A DNA stretch of 64,000 bases from Planctomycetota bacterium (GCA_021413865.1 JAIOPN010000017.1:124001-188000), one strand, 5' to 3'. Positions 24,757 to 33,621 are shown, counted from the stretch's first letter. The notes: generated from the sequence alone by a model not told the origin. Numbers and translations: made by a program.

Positions 24757-27684
24757 CTAAACCGCGACCAGGGCCTTGAGGTGCTGTTTCAGGTACTGGC
24801 CGGTGTAGGAGGTCTTGTGCCCGGCGAGTTGCTCGGGCGTGCCCGTGGCGACGAGCGTCCCGCCCCGCGCCCCGCCCTCGGGGCCAAGGTCGATCACCCA
24901 GTCGGCGCACTTGATGACGTCCAGGTTGTGCTCGATGACGACGACGGTGTTGCCCGCGTCCGCCAGGCGGGAGAGGACGTGGAGCAGCTTGTCGATGTCC
25001 GCGAAGTGCAGACCGGTGGTCGGCTCGTCGAGGACATAAAGCGTGTGCCCGGTGGGCCGCTTGCCGAGTTCGGTGGCGAGCTTGACACGCTGGGCTTCGC
25101 CGCCGGAGAGGGTCGTGGAGCTCTGGCCGAGCTCGACATAGCCCAGGCCCACGTCATTCAGCGCCGCCAGCACGCGGTGGACATCCGGGAAGTTCTCGAA
25201 GAAGCCCTGCGCATCCTCGACGGTCATGCGCAGCACCTGGGCGATGTTCTTCCCGCGGTAGAGGACTTCGAGCGTCTCGCGGTTGTAGCGTGTGCCCTTG
25301 CAGGTCTCGCAGACCACATAGACGTCGGGGAGGAAGTGCATCTCGATTTTCTTCGTGCCCTGCCCCTCGCACGCCTCGCAGCGGCCGCCCTTGACGTTGA
25401 AGGAGAACCGGCCGGGCTTGTAGCCGCGCACCCGCGCCTCCTTGGTCTTGCTGAAAAGGTCGCGGACGTGATCGAAGACGCTGGTATACGTCGCCGGGTT
25501 GGAGCGCGGGGTCCGGCCGATCGGCGACTGGTCCACCTCGATGATCCGATCGACGTTGCCAAGGTTCAGCACCTTGTCGTGCGCCCCGGGCTTCTCGCGC
25601 GACGCCAGCAGGTGCCGCCGCGCCGCCCGCAGGAGGATCTGGTTGACAAGCGTGCTCTTGCCCGAACCCGACACGCCGGTGACGCAGACGATCCCGCCCA
25701 GAGGGAACGAGACGTCGATGGAACGCAGGTTGTTCTCGCGGGCCTTGACCACGGTGATGGCGTGGGCGTGGTCGAGCCTGCGGCGCTGCGGGGGCGTGGT
25801 GATGACACGCTCGCCGGAGAGGAACTTCCCGGTCAGCGAAGCGGGCGCGGCGATGATGTCGTCAACAGAGCCTTGCGCGATGACCAGCCCGCCGTGCCGC
25901 CCGGGCCCGGGGCCGATGTCGATGACGTGGTCGGCGGCGCGGATGGTGTCCTCGTCGTGTTCGACGACCAGGACGGTGTTGCCGATGTCGGTCAGGTGGC
26001 GGAGGGTGGTGATGAGGCGGTCGTTGTCGCGCTGGTGCAGGCCGATGGTGGGCTCGTCGAGGACGTAGCAGCAGCCGACGAGGCCGGAGCCGACCTGCGT
26101 GGCCAGGCGGATGCGCTGCGACTCGCCGCCCGAGAGCGTGCCGGTAGCGCGGTCGAGCGAGAGATAGCCCAGCCCGACGTTGGACATAAAGCCCAGGCGG
26201 GCGACGATCTCCTTGAGGATCGGCGCAGCGATGGAGCGTTGCTCGTCGGTGAGGTCGAGCCGGCCGAAGAAGTCGAGCGCGTCCTCGATGGTCATGCCGG
26301 TGATGTCGCGGATGTTCACGGAGCGCGCGGCGGCGCCCGCGAGACCCGCGATGAAGACGCTCAATGCCTCGGGCCGGAGCCGTGCGCCGTTGCACGACTC
26401 ACACGGGGCCTCGGAGAGGTACTGGTGGAGCTTCGCCTTGACGAACTCGCTGTCGGTGTTTTCGTAGCGTCGCTGGAGGTTGGGCAGGACGCCCTCGAAG
26501 GCGACGCCGTGTTTCTCCTCGTCCTTGGAGGTCGTCCCGTGAAGGAGGATTTTCTGCACCGCCTTAGGGACGGTGCGGAAGGGCGACTGCAGATCGACGC
26601 CGAAGTCGCGGCAGAATCGGCGGAGGATCTGGCTGTACCAGATCGTCATGCGCTTGCCGTGGTGCCGCCACGCATCGACCGCCCCCTCGCCGATCGAGAC
26701 CCCTTGGTCGGGCACGACCAGCTCGGGGTCGAACTCCATGATGATGCCCAATCCGCCGCACGCCGGGCAGGCGCCGTACGGGCTGTTGAAGCTGAACAGG
26801 CGTGGCTCTAATTCTTCGAGGCTGCACTCGGGGTGCAGCGCGCAGGCGTGCTTCTCGGAATAGAGCGTGTCGGTCCACGCGTCGGTCTTCGTGGATGAAT
26901 CGCCCGGCGACTGGTGGCTGACGATGACCAGCCCGCCCGCGAGCTTGAGCGCGAGTTCCACCGAGTCCGCCACGCGCGACCGCGCCCCGCCCCCCTCCTT
27001 CTCCTCATGCTTCACCACCACGCGGTCCACCACCGCCTCGACGTCGTGCTGCTCGTACCGCCCCAGCTTCGGCGGCTCGCCCCCCTGCCGCAGGTCGGTC
27101 ACCGTGCCGTTCACCCGGGCACGCACGAAGCCCTGCCGGGTCATGCCGTCGAACACCTCGCGGTGATTGCCCTTCTTCCCGCGGACCAGCGGGGCGAGGA
27201 CCATGAGCTTGGTCCCCTCGGGCATCTTCATCACAGCGTCAACAATCTGCGACGCCGACTGCCGCGCGATCGGCCTGCTGCACGTCTTCCCCTTCTCATC
27301 CTTGTGCCAGCACCGCGCGTTGCCCACCCGGGCGAAGAGCAGCCGCAGGTAGTCGTAGATCTCCGTCGTGGTGGCTACGGTCGAGCGCGGATTGTGGCTG
27401 GCGGATCGCTGCTCGATGGCGATGGTCGGCGGCAGCCCCTCGATCGATTCGACGTCGGGCTTCTGCAACTGGTCGAGGAACTGCCGGGCGTAGGCCGACA
27501 GGCTCTCCATGTATTTCCGCTGCCCCTCGGCGTAGATGGTGTCGAACGCCAGCGTGCTCTTGCCGCTGCCCGACAGGCCGGTGATCACCACCATCTTGTC
27601 GCGCGGGATGTCCACGTCGATGTTGCGGAGGTTGTGCCCCTTGGCGCCGCGGACGGAGATGAACTTGCTGGGTTGGCTGGCCAT
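24757..27684 (-). CDS. uvrA: UvrABC excinuclease subunit A
   Basis: This 975-residue protein is slightly longer than the usual 940. It has tandem ABC ATPase domains: Walker A ITGLSGSGKST near residue 36 and VTGVSGSGKST in the second half. Signatures are LSGGESQRIRLATQ and LSGGEAQRVKLATE. Zinc modules are CPACGG, CESCNG, and CEACEG paired with CETCKG. UvrA scans for DNA damage and loads UvrB in nucleotide excision repair. The C-terminus ends KALVAV just before a partial dispersed repeat at about 24738. The gene is divergent from the PhyH-like gene at 27814. Confidence 0.97.
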   Translation of the reverse strand: MASQPSKFISVRGAKGHNLRNIDVDIPRDKMVVITGLSGSGKSTLAFDTIYAEGQRKYMESLSAYARQFLDQLQKPDVESIEGLPPTIAIEQRSASHNPRSTVATTTEIYDYLRLLFARVGNARCWHKDEKGKTCSRPIARQSASQIVDAVMKMPEGTKLMVLAPLVRGKKGNHREVFDGMTRQGFVRARVNGTVTDLRQGGEPPKLGRYEQHDVEAVVDRVVVKHEEKEGGGARSRVADSVELALKLAGGLVIVSHQSPGDSSTKTDAWTDTLYSEKHACALHPECSLEELEPRLFSFNSPYGACPACGGLGIIMEFDPELVVPDQGVSIGEGAVDAWRHHGKRMTIWYSQILRRFCRDFGVDLQSPFRTVPKAVQKILLHGTTSKDEEKHGVAFEGVLPNLQRRYENTDSEFVKAKLHQYLSEAPCESCNGARLRPEALSVFIAGLAGAAARSVNIRDITGMTIEDALDFFGRLDLTDEQRSIAAPILKEIVARLGFMSNVGLGYLSLDRATGTLSGGESQRIRLATQVGSGLVGCCYVLDEPTIGLHQRDNDRLITTLRHLTDIGNTVLVVEHDEDTIRAADHVIDIGPGPGRHGGLVIAQGSVDDIIAAPASLTGKFLSGERVITTPPQRRRLDHAHAITVVKARENNLRSIDVSFPLGGIVCVTGVSGSGKSTLVNQILLRAARRHLLASREKPGAHDKVLNLGNVDRIIEVDQSPIGRTPRSNPATYTSVFDHVRDLFSKTKEARVRGYKPGRFSFNVKGGRCEACEGQGTKKIEMHFLPDVYVVCETCKGTRYNRETLEVLYRGKNIAQVLRMTVEDAQGFFENFPDVHRVLAALNDVGLGYVELGQSSTTLSGGEAQRVKLATELGKRPTGHTLYVLDEPTTGLHFADIDKLLHVLSRLADAGNTVVVIEHNLDVIKCADWVIDLGPEGGARGGTLVATGTPEQLAGHKTSYTGQYLKQHLKALVAV

Positions 27685-27813
27685 CGTGGTGCGGATTCTA
27701 GTGCTTCGTCCGCGGCCACGCAGATGGGCGCGCGGACGTGGGTTGTGCGTGCCGGATTATTGCGGGAAGTGATCGGGGTTATCATAGGCCGCTTCACACC
27801 GGAGACTATCCCC

Positions 27814-28656
27814 ATGTCCGCCGCCACCACGACCGCCGCCGCGCCCGCCGTCACCGTGACCGTCGAGGACCGTTTCCTGTTCGACCTCCAGGGCTACATC
27901 GTGCTGCGCGGCGCGATCGACCGCTCGCTCTGCGTCGAGATTCTCAAGGCCGTCCGCGCCGTCGAGGCCGTCGACTACCCCGACCTCTGGCGCGAGAAGC
28001 TCCCCGCCGACAAACGCGCCCACCGCTCCAAGGACACCGACGTCCCCCACCAGATCCGTCTCAACGGCCTGGCGCGCCTCGACCCGATCTTTGACGAGGT
28101 CATCGCACACCCCTCCTACCTCCCCTACCTCAAGGAGTTCCTCGGCGATCCGCAGCTCGTCAACACCTGGTGCATCACCAAGAGCAAGGGCGTCACCCCA
28201 GGCTACTGGCACAGCGGCTACGGACCCGAGGAATATACCTTCCGCAACGGCGTGATCCGCTCGCCCATGCTCAATGTCGTCACCATGCTCACCCCCAACA
28301 CCCCCGGCGACGGCTGCCTCATCGTCCAGCCAGGCTCCCACAAGCGCAACCTCGACCTGCCCTGGGATAAATACGGCAAGTCAGGCCTCGAGGCCCCCGG
28401 CGCCGTCGAGATCACCGGCGACGTCGGCGACGTCGTCCTCTTCAGTGAATCCCTCAACCACAACGGCTCCGCCAAGGTCAACGACGGCCTGCGCACCAAC
28501 CTCTACTACAACCACATGAACTTCCCCCGCTGCGCCGCCGTCCTCGACGTCGCCAACGCCCACCACTACTGGATGCCCCCCGAGGTCCGTGCCCGCTTTA
28601 CCCCCGAACGCAAACACATCACCCGCTGGATGGAAATCCTCAAGCTCGACGAGTAA
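27814..28656 (+). CDS. Phytanoyl-CoA dioxygenase (PhyH)-like protein
   Basis: This 280-residue PhyH-superfamily protein is unrelated in detail to the one at 4414. Conserved pieces include FDLQGYIVLRGAI near the N-terminus, CITKSKGVTPGYWHSGYGPE (first metal His), MLTPNTPGDGCLIVQPGSHK and, towards the end, SLNHNGSAKVNDGLRTNLYY. The last gives the second His and the 2-oxoglutarate Arg. The usual HxD reads HSG here, so iron coordination is questionable. ATG at 27814 starts the fold; the open frame further upstream is antisense to uvrA. No operon partner is present. Confidence 0.8.
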   Translation: MSAATTTAAAPAVTVTVEDRFLFDLQGYIVLRGAIDRSLCVEILKAVRAVEAVDYPDLWREKLPADKRAHRSKDTDVPHQIRLNGLARLDPIFDEVIAHPSYLPYLKEFLGDPQLVNTWCITKSKGVTPGYWHSGYGPEEYTFRNGVIRSPMLNVVTMLTPNTPGDGCLIVQPGSHKRNLDLPWDKYGKSGLEAPGAVEITGDVGDVVLFSESLNHNGSAKVNDGLRTNLYYNHMNFPRCAAVLDVANAHHYWMPPEVRARFTPERKHITRWMEILKLDE

Positions 28657-28689
28657 GAGGTCGTATCCCCCTTGAATTTCTTCCCATAG

Positions 28690-28708
28690 CCCCCGGCTCG
28701 GCCGGGGG
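28690..28708. other. GC-rich stem-loop between convergent genes
   Basis: CCCCCGG and CCGGGGG pair around a short loop, followed by a nine-G run. It lies between the PhyH-like gene and rpsR. There is no T-run, so an intrinsic terminator is doubtful. Confidence 0.35.
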
Positions 28709-28807
28709 GGGGCCGCGAGCGATTCCCGGACTGCGCGCAGCAACAACCCCGCCAGAGACCCTCTTCCCAGGGCCGATAGCGGAGGAAGTGCCGTAGCTTG
28801 ATTGTTC

Positions 28808-29050
28808 TTAGAGCGTCGCGGAGGTGAAGGGGAGCAGCGCCATGAAGCGTGCCCGCTTGACCGCCTGCGAGAGGATGCGCTGTTCGCGGGCCGACATCTG
28901 CGTGCGCTTGCGGCTCTGGATCTTGCCGTTGGGCGTCATCAGGCGGCGGAGGTCTTCCGCGTTCTTGTAGTCGATGACGAGCTTGCCGAGGCTGGTCGTC
29001 TTGGAAACCTTGACCCGCTGCGGGGCGCCGAACTGTGTGAACTCTGCCAT
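28808..29050 (-). CDS. rpsR: 30S ribosomal protein S18
   Basis: This 80-residue protein has the S18 core: [51 protein letters not shown]. It binds the 16S platform next to S6. GGAG stands nine bases before the ATG. The usual neighbours rpsF, ssb and rplI are absent, so this is a single-gene unit with its own promoter (29119-29147) and a leader hairpin. Confidence 0.95.
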   Translation of the reverse strand: MAEFTQFGAPQRVKVSKTTSLGKLVIDYKNAEDLRRLMTPNGKIQSRKRTQMSAREQRILSQAVKRARFMALLPFTSATL

Positions 29051-29076
29051 GTCTGCAATCTCCGTCGTGGGTTAGT

Positions 29077-29097
29077 GCCCCGACACAGAGCCGGGGC
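29077..29097 (-). promoter_or_regulatory. Leader stem-loop of rpsR
   Basis: GCCCCGG...CCGGGGC-type pairing (GCCCCG with CGGGGC) in the transcript leader, about 27 bases before the rpsR start. Ribosomal-protein leaders often carry autoregulatory structures, and S6:S18 leader motifs are known upstream of rpsF. Identity with that motif is not established here. Confidence 0.4.
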
Positions 29098-29118
29098 GAC
29101 GGTCAAACCGAGCCGTGC

Positions 29119-29147
29119 AGTATAACGGAACCCCACCCCGCACACAA
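29119..29147 (-). promoter_or_regulatory. Sigma-70-like promoter of rpsR
   Basis: Reading leftward, TTGTGT (29142-29147) and TATACT (29119-29124) are separated by exactly 17 bases. The -10 box matches consensus at five of six positions. Confidence 0.6.
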
Positions 29148-29169
29148 CCGCCCCCTCTCAAGCCAAGCC

Positions 29170-29201
29170 CAATGACGAGTCCCCGAGTCATCGGGGTCCG
29201 C
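29170..29201. repeat. CCCGATGAC...GTCATCGGGGTCCG hairpin repeat
   Basis: AATGAC and GTCATC flank a short loop and are followed by GGGGTCCG. Related copies lie at 30397 and 32364, with a diverged one at 16947. It is intergenic, between rpsR and the Nif3-like gene. Confidence 0.75.
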
Positions 29202-29214
29202 TTCCCCTCCCTCC

Positions 29215-30327
29215 TCACCTCCAACACCGCCCATCCTCCCGGCTGACCACCCACTCCACCCCCTCGCCCCCAACCGCCTTCACGATCTGCCTCCGGTACT
29301 CCCTCAAATACGGCCGCTCCGTCTGCGTGTGCCCCGCCTGCACCACCACGACACCGCGCTCCACCGCCGCCAGCGCGTCGTGGTGCCGCACCTCGCCCGT
29401 CACGAAAGCATCGATCTCCCCCGCCTCCCCGATCATCGACCCGCCCGCCCCGACGCACACGCCGACGCGCCGCACCGCTCGCGGCTTAGCGGGCACCCCC
29501 GTCATCAACGACTTTACCCCCAACCGGCGGCGAACCCGGGCCAACAATTCATTGACGCTCACCGCGCGCTGCAGCGTCAACACACGCCCCGCCCCGGTGG
29601 CCGCATTCCCCGCAGCCGCCTGCTCCAATCGATAAACGTCATATGCCGGCTCTTCATACGGATGCACCCGCTTCATCGCGTTCAATACTTCGCTCAAACA
29701 CGACGCGGGGCAGACCATCTCCATCCGCGATTCCTTCACACGCTCAAACCGCCCCGCCCTGCCCACCGTCGGCCTGCTCTTGCTTGATCCACGGAATGTC
29801 CCTTCCCCCTCCAACGTAAACGAACACTCGCTGTACTCGCCGATCTCCCCCGCGCCGGCGCGCGACATTGCAACGCGCAGTCCATCCACCGATTTGATCG
29901 GCACGAACACCACGACCTTGTTCATCCCGCCGCCCGCGCACGCCGCCAGCCGGATCGGTTTGATTTCCCCTCCGCCCAACCCCGCCGCGAACCAATCGTT
30001 CATCCCGCCTTCGGCCGCGTCGAGCGCCGTGTGCGGGCTGTACACCGCAATCCCCGCGCGCACGCAGCGCATGATGACCCGTGACTTCCACTCCCCCGCC
30101 GTCAGTGATTTGATCGGCTCGAAGATCGGCGGGTGGTACGCCACCACCAGTCCCGCCCGCGCCGCCTCCGCCTCGCGCACCACCGCCTCGGTCAGGTCGA
30201 TGCAAAGCATCCCACGCCGCACCCGCGCAGCGGGGTCACCGATCTGCAACCCCACGCGGTCCCACGCCTCCGCCAAGTGCAGCGGCGCGACCCGCTCCAA
30301 CGCCGCGATGACATCTTTGACTCGCAT
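29215..30327 (-). CDS. Nif3-like dinuclear metal-centre protein (DUF34/YbgI family)
   Basis: This 370-residue protein is of the long Nif3 type, with the two halves of the family domain split by a PII-like insert (about residues 130-235). Metal-ligand segments are YHPPIF near 64, HTALDAAEGGMND near 97 and, at the C-terminus, GHTQTERP. Family members bind two metal ions; proposed roles include hydrolase or GTP-cyclohydrolase-like activity, and no role is settled. ATG at 30327 (MRVKDVIAALERV) is the family start; the open frame upstream is antisense to the coiled-coil gene. A dispersed repeat copy (29475-29491) is embedded in the coding sequence and encodes Ala-Lys-Pro-Arg-Ala. Confidence 0.88.
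   Translation of the reverse strand: MRVKDVIAALERVAPLHLAEAWDRVGLQIGDPAARVRRGMLCIDLTEAVVREAEAARAGLVVAYHPPIFEPIKSLTAGEWKSRVIMRCVRAGIAVYSPHTALDAAEGGMNDWFAAGLGGGEIKPIRLAACAGGGMNKVVVFVPIKSVDGLRVAMSRAGAGEIGEYSECSFTLEGEGTFRGSSKSRPTVGRAGRFERVKESRMEMVCPASCLSEVLNAMKRVHPYEEPAYDVYRLEQAAAGNAATGAGRVLTLQRAVSVNELLARVRRRLGVKSLMTGVPAKPRAVRRVGVCVGAGGSMIGEAGEIDAFVTGEVRHHDALAAVERGVVVVQAGHTQTERPYLREYRRQIVKAVGGEGVEWVVSREDGRCWR
29475..29491. repeat. CCGCTYGCGGCTTAGCG dispersed repeat, copy 4 (intragenic)
   Basis: CCGCTCGCGGCTTAGCG lies inside the Nif3-like coding region without breaking its frame. Confidence 0.8.
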
Positions 30328-30396
30328 CCCGCCAGCATACCCGCTCTGTCCCCTCCCCCGTGAGGGACTTTGCATCCCTCTTTTTCCGCCGCCAAG

Positions 30397-30429
30397 CCTG
30401 ATGACGTGTCCGCGAGTCGTCGGGGTCCG
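30397..30429. repeat. CCCGATGAC...GTCATCGGGGTCCG hairpin repeat
   Basis: The copy reads CTGATGACGTGTCCGCGAGT and continues with CGTCGGGGTCCG. It lies in the divergent gap between the Nif3-like and coiled-coil genes. Confidence 0.75.
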
Positions 30430-30519
30430 CCACGTCCTACTCCCACAATTTGCAGCAAGATCGCCGCTTCTGCCGATCCATATTCCGGTCCGGTTATAGG
30501 CCGCAACACGGGAGTCCCC

Positions 30520-31221
30520 ATGAGCCAGGCAGCCACGCGTCGATCCTCCCCCATCCCGTTCCCCGCGCCGCCGCGCGCCCTCTCGCCGCAGGAGCAGCTC
30601 GACGCCCTGCGCCGTGTGCAGGCGCAGGCGGAGCAGCGCGTCTACCTGGGCGCGCAATTCTTCAAGGCCGCCGAGGCACGCACCGACCAGTTCCGCGAGA
30701 TGATCGAGAAAATCAAGTCGGAGCAGGACACCCTCCGCGAAGAGCTCCGCGACGACATGACCAAGAGCCTCCGCACCTACGACCAGTGGCTCGGCGAGAT
30801 CGACCAGGACCTCACCACCGCGATCGGCACGCTCGAAGAACGCGTCACCAAGCTCCAGCAGGAATGGGCCCAGGCGCAGCAGCGCATCGACTCCCTGCTC
30901 CGCCGTTCCGAGGCGATGTTCGATCAGACCCGCATGCTCAATGACCGTCTCGCGGGAACCCCGCAAGCGGCGCCGGCACTCCCCGCCCCGATGATCGACG
31001 AGCAGCCGATCGAGGCCGTCGAATCACGCCTCGTCACGCAAGAGACCGCCTCCGAGCCGAACGCGGCAGCGTTCAACAACGAAAACCTGGTGATCACCCC
31101 TCTCGACGCCGAAACCTCAGCCGACAACGCTCCGGGCGAGGAACCCGCCACCGGCAACTTCCAACTCTACTCGCAACTCCTCGACCAGCTCCGCAAGCGC
31201 GCCGACAACGATCAGGCCTAG
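30520..31221 (+). CDS. Hypothetical coiled-coil protein
   Basis: This 233-residue protein is not recognised by family. The N-terminus is Pro/Ser/Arg-rich (about 1-25). Residues of about 28-145 are a long, highly charged helix with heptad-like spacing (for example MIEKIKSEQDTLREELRDDM). The C-terminal 80 residues are acidic and low-complexity, ending in a short helix (LYSQLLDQLRKRADNDQA). There are no membrane segments. ATG at 30520 has GGAG about eight bases upstream; the frame is open from 30370, but that portion covers a repeat. It could be a cytoskeletal or scaffolding protein, without specific evidence. Confidence 0.65.
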   Translation: MSQAATRRSSPIPFPAPPRALSPQEQLDALRRVQAQAEQRVYLGAQFFKAAEARTDQFREMIEKIKSEQDTLREELRDDMTKSLRTYDQWLGEIDQDLTTAIGTLEERVTKLQQEWAQAQQRIDSLLRRSEAMFDQTRMLNDRLAGTPQAAPALPAPMIDEQPIEAVESRLVTQETASEPNAAAFNNENLVITPLDAETSADNAPGEEPATGNFQLYSQLLDQLRKRADNDQA

Positions 31222-31232
31222 TGGAAGCGAAT

Positions 31233-31266
31233 GGGTGGCTGGGGCAGAGTCTTCGATGCCCCGGTC
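31233..31266. repeat. Dispersed GGGGCA/TGCCCC hairpin repeat, copy B
   Basis: Matches 2226-2260 with one base difference over 34. It lies in the 117-base gap after the coiled-coil gene. The same inverted core is present. Confidence 0.8.
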
Positions 31267-31338
31267 CGCACGTACGTCAAGCCGGGGCTTCGCAAAGCCT
31301 CAGTCCCAGGCACCCGTTTCAAAACCGTCCATCAACTA

Positions 31339-32247
31339 TTATTTCGGGTTCGGCACAAACTCCCCGCCGCGGCAGTTCTTCAGGTATTTCATGCCGTGCA
31401 CCTGCCCGGTCATCTCCATCTCACCGCGGTAGATCGGGTCGTGCCACCCCTCGATGTCGATCGCGCCCTTGAAACCCGCCATGCGGAGGATCGAGATCAC
31501 GTCCGTCCAGTTCGTGTCGCCGAACCCAGGCGTGCGGTGATGGACGTAAGGCACGCCGCCGCGGATACCCTTCGTGCGGATGACGTCCCAATTCACCGTC
31601 GCATCCTTGCCGTGCACGTGGATGACCTTGTGCGCCCACTGGCGTAGCTGCGGCAGCGGGTCGATCAGCGACACCATCTGGTGGCAGGGCTCCCACTCCA
31701 GGCCGATGTTGTCGTAGGGCACCTCGTTGAACATCGCCTCCCACGCGGTCGGCGCGTGCGCCATGTTCCACGACGCCGAGTGCCACCAGCCGCCCATGTC
31801 GCAGTTCTCGAACGCGAGGCGGACGCCCTTGTCTTTGGCACGCTTGGCGAGCGGCGTGAAGACCTTCTTGAAGACCTTGTACGACTCGTTGATCGGCTTT
31901 CCCGAGACGCAGCCGGCAAAGCCCGCCACGATGTCGCAGCCGAAGTCCCTGGCGGCGTCGATGCAGCGTGCCCAGTCCTTGGCGTTCTTCTTGTCCTCCA
32001 GCGGGTTGCCGAACATCCCCAGCGAGGAGATCACCGGCTTGCCGCCAACGGTGCACTTGGGCGCGGGCGTCTCTTCCAACACCCGCTTCACCCCGGCCGC
32101 GTGCTTCTTCATGTCCAGCCCGTCGGGGATGTGCTGCCAGAACGTGAGCGAGAAGGAATCAAAGCCGTGCCCGATGATCTGCGGCAGGTAAGTAAGAGCG
32201 CTGGGCGCCTGCGCGAGCGTGCCGATGCGGATGTCGGAATGGGACAC
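31339..32247 (-). CDS. Sugar phosphate isomerase/epimerase-like TIM-barrel protein
   Basis: This protein of about 302 residues has the xylose-isomerase-like TIM-barrel (AP endonuclease 2) fold. Candidate metal-site segments are LAFENCDMGG, NIGLEWEPCHQM, VIHVHGKDA and AIDIEGWHDP. Members isomerise or epimerise sugars, inositols or 3-keto sugars, and the substrate cannot be assigned. The start is taken as GTG at 32247 (VSHSDIRIGT), with GGAG eight bases upstream. The frame is open to 32340, but the extension is arginine/histidine-rich and lacks a signal. The gene lies at the edge of the repeat- and IS-rich islet. Confidence 0.78.
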   Translation of the reverse strand: MSHSDIRIGTLAQAPSALTYLPQIIGHGFDSFSLTFWQHIPDGLDMKKHAAGVKRVLEETPAPKCTVGGKPVISSLGMFGNPLEDKKNAKDWARCIDAARDFGCDIVAGFAGCVSGKPINESYKVFKKVFTPLAKRAKDKGVRLAFENCDMGGWWHSASWNMAHAPTAWEAMFNEVPYDNIGLEWEPCHQMVSLIDPLPQLRQWAHKVIHVHGKDATVNWDVIRTKGIRGGVPYVHHRTPGFGDTNWTDVISILRMAGFKGAIDIEGWHDPIYRGEMEMTGQVHGMKYLKNCRGGEFVPNPK

Positions 32248-32363
32248 GTTGAGTCTCCGGTGGCGTGATGTTTCGTGCGGGTAAAAACGTCCATCAGACG
32301 GCGGAGCATGATGGCGTCCCGCCGGGACGAACGCAACCATGTGCCCGTTTTCTCCTCACCACG

Positions 32364-32396
32364 CCCGATGACGAGTCCGCGAGTCATTGGAGTCCG
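32364..32396. repeat. CCCGATGAC...GTCATTGGAGTCCG hairpin repeat
   Basis: GATGAC and GTCATT flank GAGTCCGCGA. It is the copy closest to the consensus stem, upstream of the isomerase-like gene. Confidence 0.75.
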
Positions 32397-32511
32397 TCAC
32401 ACATTCGGAACCCTGCCGGTTTCCGTCGGCTGTTACGATACGCCCCGCGATCAAACCCATATTCCCACGGGACACGCCATGGACTTACCCACGAATGGTT
32501 GGCGCGGGATT

Positions 32512-32660
32512 CTAAGCCGCACGCGCGGCGTACTGTAGCTCGAACTGCGCCGGGCTGAGGTAGCCCAGCGTCGAATGCCTCCGCTGTCGGTTTTAGAACA
32601 CCTCGATCCACTCGAAGAGCGCGCGGCGGGCGTGCGCGAGATCGGTGAACACCGTGCCGC
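32512..32660 (-). pseudogene. IS3-family transposase C-terminal fragment
   Basis: Read leftward, the translation gives ARRALFEWIEVF, then a stop in place of the usual Tyr, then NRQRRHSTLGYLSPAQFE. This is the hallmark C-terminus of IS3-family (DDE) transposases. Only about the last 50 residues remain, and no terminal repeats or N-terminal part were seen. It marks old insertion activity at the left edge of the islet. Confidence 0.8.
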
Positions 32661-32802
32661 CCATTCGTGGGGAAGCCTGCAGCACCTCTTTACGGTTCTG
32701 CGTCGCGATAAGTACTATTGCTGAAAGCACCACATCCGCATTCCGATTATCTGAACTTAGCACCCATGCCCCGTTCCGCAGCCGCATGATATAGATTTCG
32801 TA

Positions 32803-33621
32803 TCACGGCCATATCATCAGACCGTGCATGCATCTCTGAATCAGCCGTCGTTTCCAAGAACCACGAAGATCAGGCAAGTTCGTTTCATCGATGACAAAAT
32901 TGTTATCACCCATGTCAATTTGAACACGGCCAGCAGACGCAATTTTATCATGCCAATCCGTCAGCTTCCAGTGCGGAAATGTGCTTTTGCCTTTCGCCAA
33001 TGCCGCCGCCCGCGTCAACATTCGCGTGGCAATTTGTTCCGGACTTCGGTATTTAAAGTGGCGGAATAAGATTCGTTTGTGCCAAGACAGCCCCATGTGC
33101 GATGGCCAAGACGCATCGGGCTTCCACTCCAAACGGGGGCGATAGCGGACAAAACGCTGCTCTGAGTGCTCGGCTCGATAATGCCGATAGGCGGTGGCTC
33201 GTTCCGCAAAAGGAAGCGAGAAGTCGATCACTCTCAAATCTTCCTCGGTGATATAATAGTCAATCGCCAGTCCCCAGACCACATGATAAGGCCTCGGGAC
33301 AGACCCTAAAAACTCCCTGGGATTGTCTATATATTCTTCGTCCGCGTCCAAGCGACACCACCAGTCTCCATCCCTCATCGTGTTACAATGGGCGACATAT
33401 GCATGACGGCGTATTGCATCTGAAAAAGGCTCCTCGGTTTGCCTGAATGGAACAATCTTATCGCCTGCCATGGCATTGACAATATCCCACGTCCCGTCCG
33501 TGCTTCCATTATCAATCACGTAGATCCGATCAGCCCAAAGAGACGCCCTGTCGAGCGTATATCCAATAACATCGGCCTCATTGCAGCAAGCGCAAACACA
33601 GTGAATCTGAAAATGGTTCAT
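32803..33621 (-). CDS. Family 2-like glycosyltransferase
   Basis: This 272-residue protein has the GT-A fold start (CVCACCNEADVIGYTLDRA), the nucleotide-sugar segment VIDNGSTDGTWD and a DxD-type motif in CRLDADEEYIDN. It would transfer a sugar from a nucleotide donor to a cell-surface or secreted glycan. There are no membrane helices. The gene is visibly less GC-rich than the core genes around it, as is the upstream gap with its AT-rich stretches. It sits among IS and integrase remnants, so lateral acquisition is likely. The 126-base gap to the next glycosyltransferase contains a C-tract and AT-rich sequence but no gene. Confidence 0.78.
   Translation of the reverse strand: MNHFQIHCVCACCNEADVIGYTLDRASLWADRIYVIDNGSTDGTWDIVNAMAGDKIVPFRQTEEPFSDAIRRHAYVAHCNTMRDGDWWCRLDADEEYIDNPREFLGSVPRPYHVVWGLAIDYYITEEDLRVIDFSLPFAERATAYRHYRAEHSEQRFVRYRPRLEWKPDASWPSHMGLSWHKRILFRHFKYRSPEQIATRMLTRAAALAKGKSTFPHWKLTDWHDKIASAGRVQIDMGDNNFVIDETNLPDLRGSWKRRLIQRCMHGLMIWP

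Noticed and set aside
21920-26811. Long plus-strand open frames opposite the PBP2 and uvrA genes
   Set aside because: They have no recognisable motifs, and the opposite strands encode well-conserved proteins.
28690-28708. GC-rich stem-loop as a terminator for the PhyH-like or rpsR gene
   Set aside because: There is no T-run on either strand; it is followed by a run of G.
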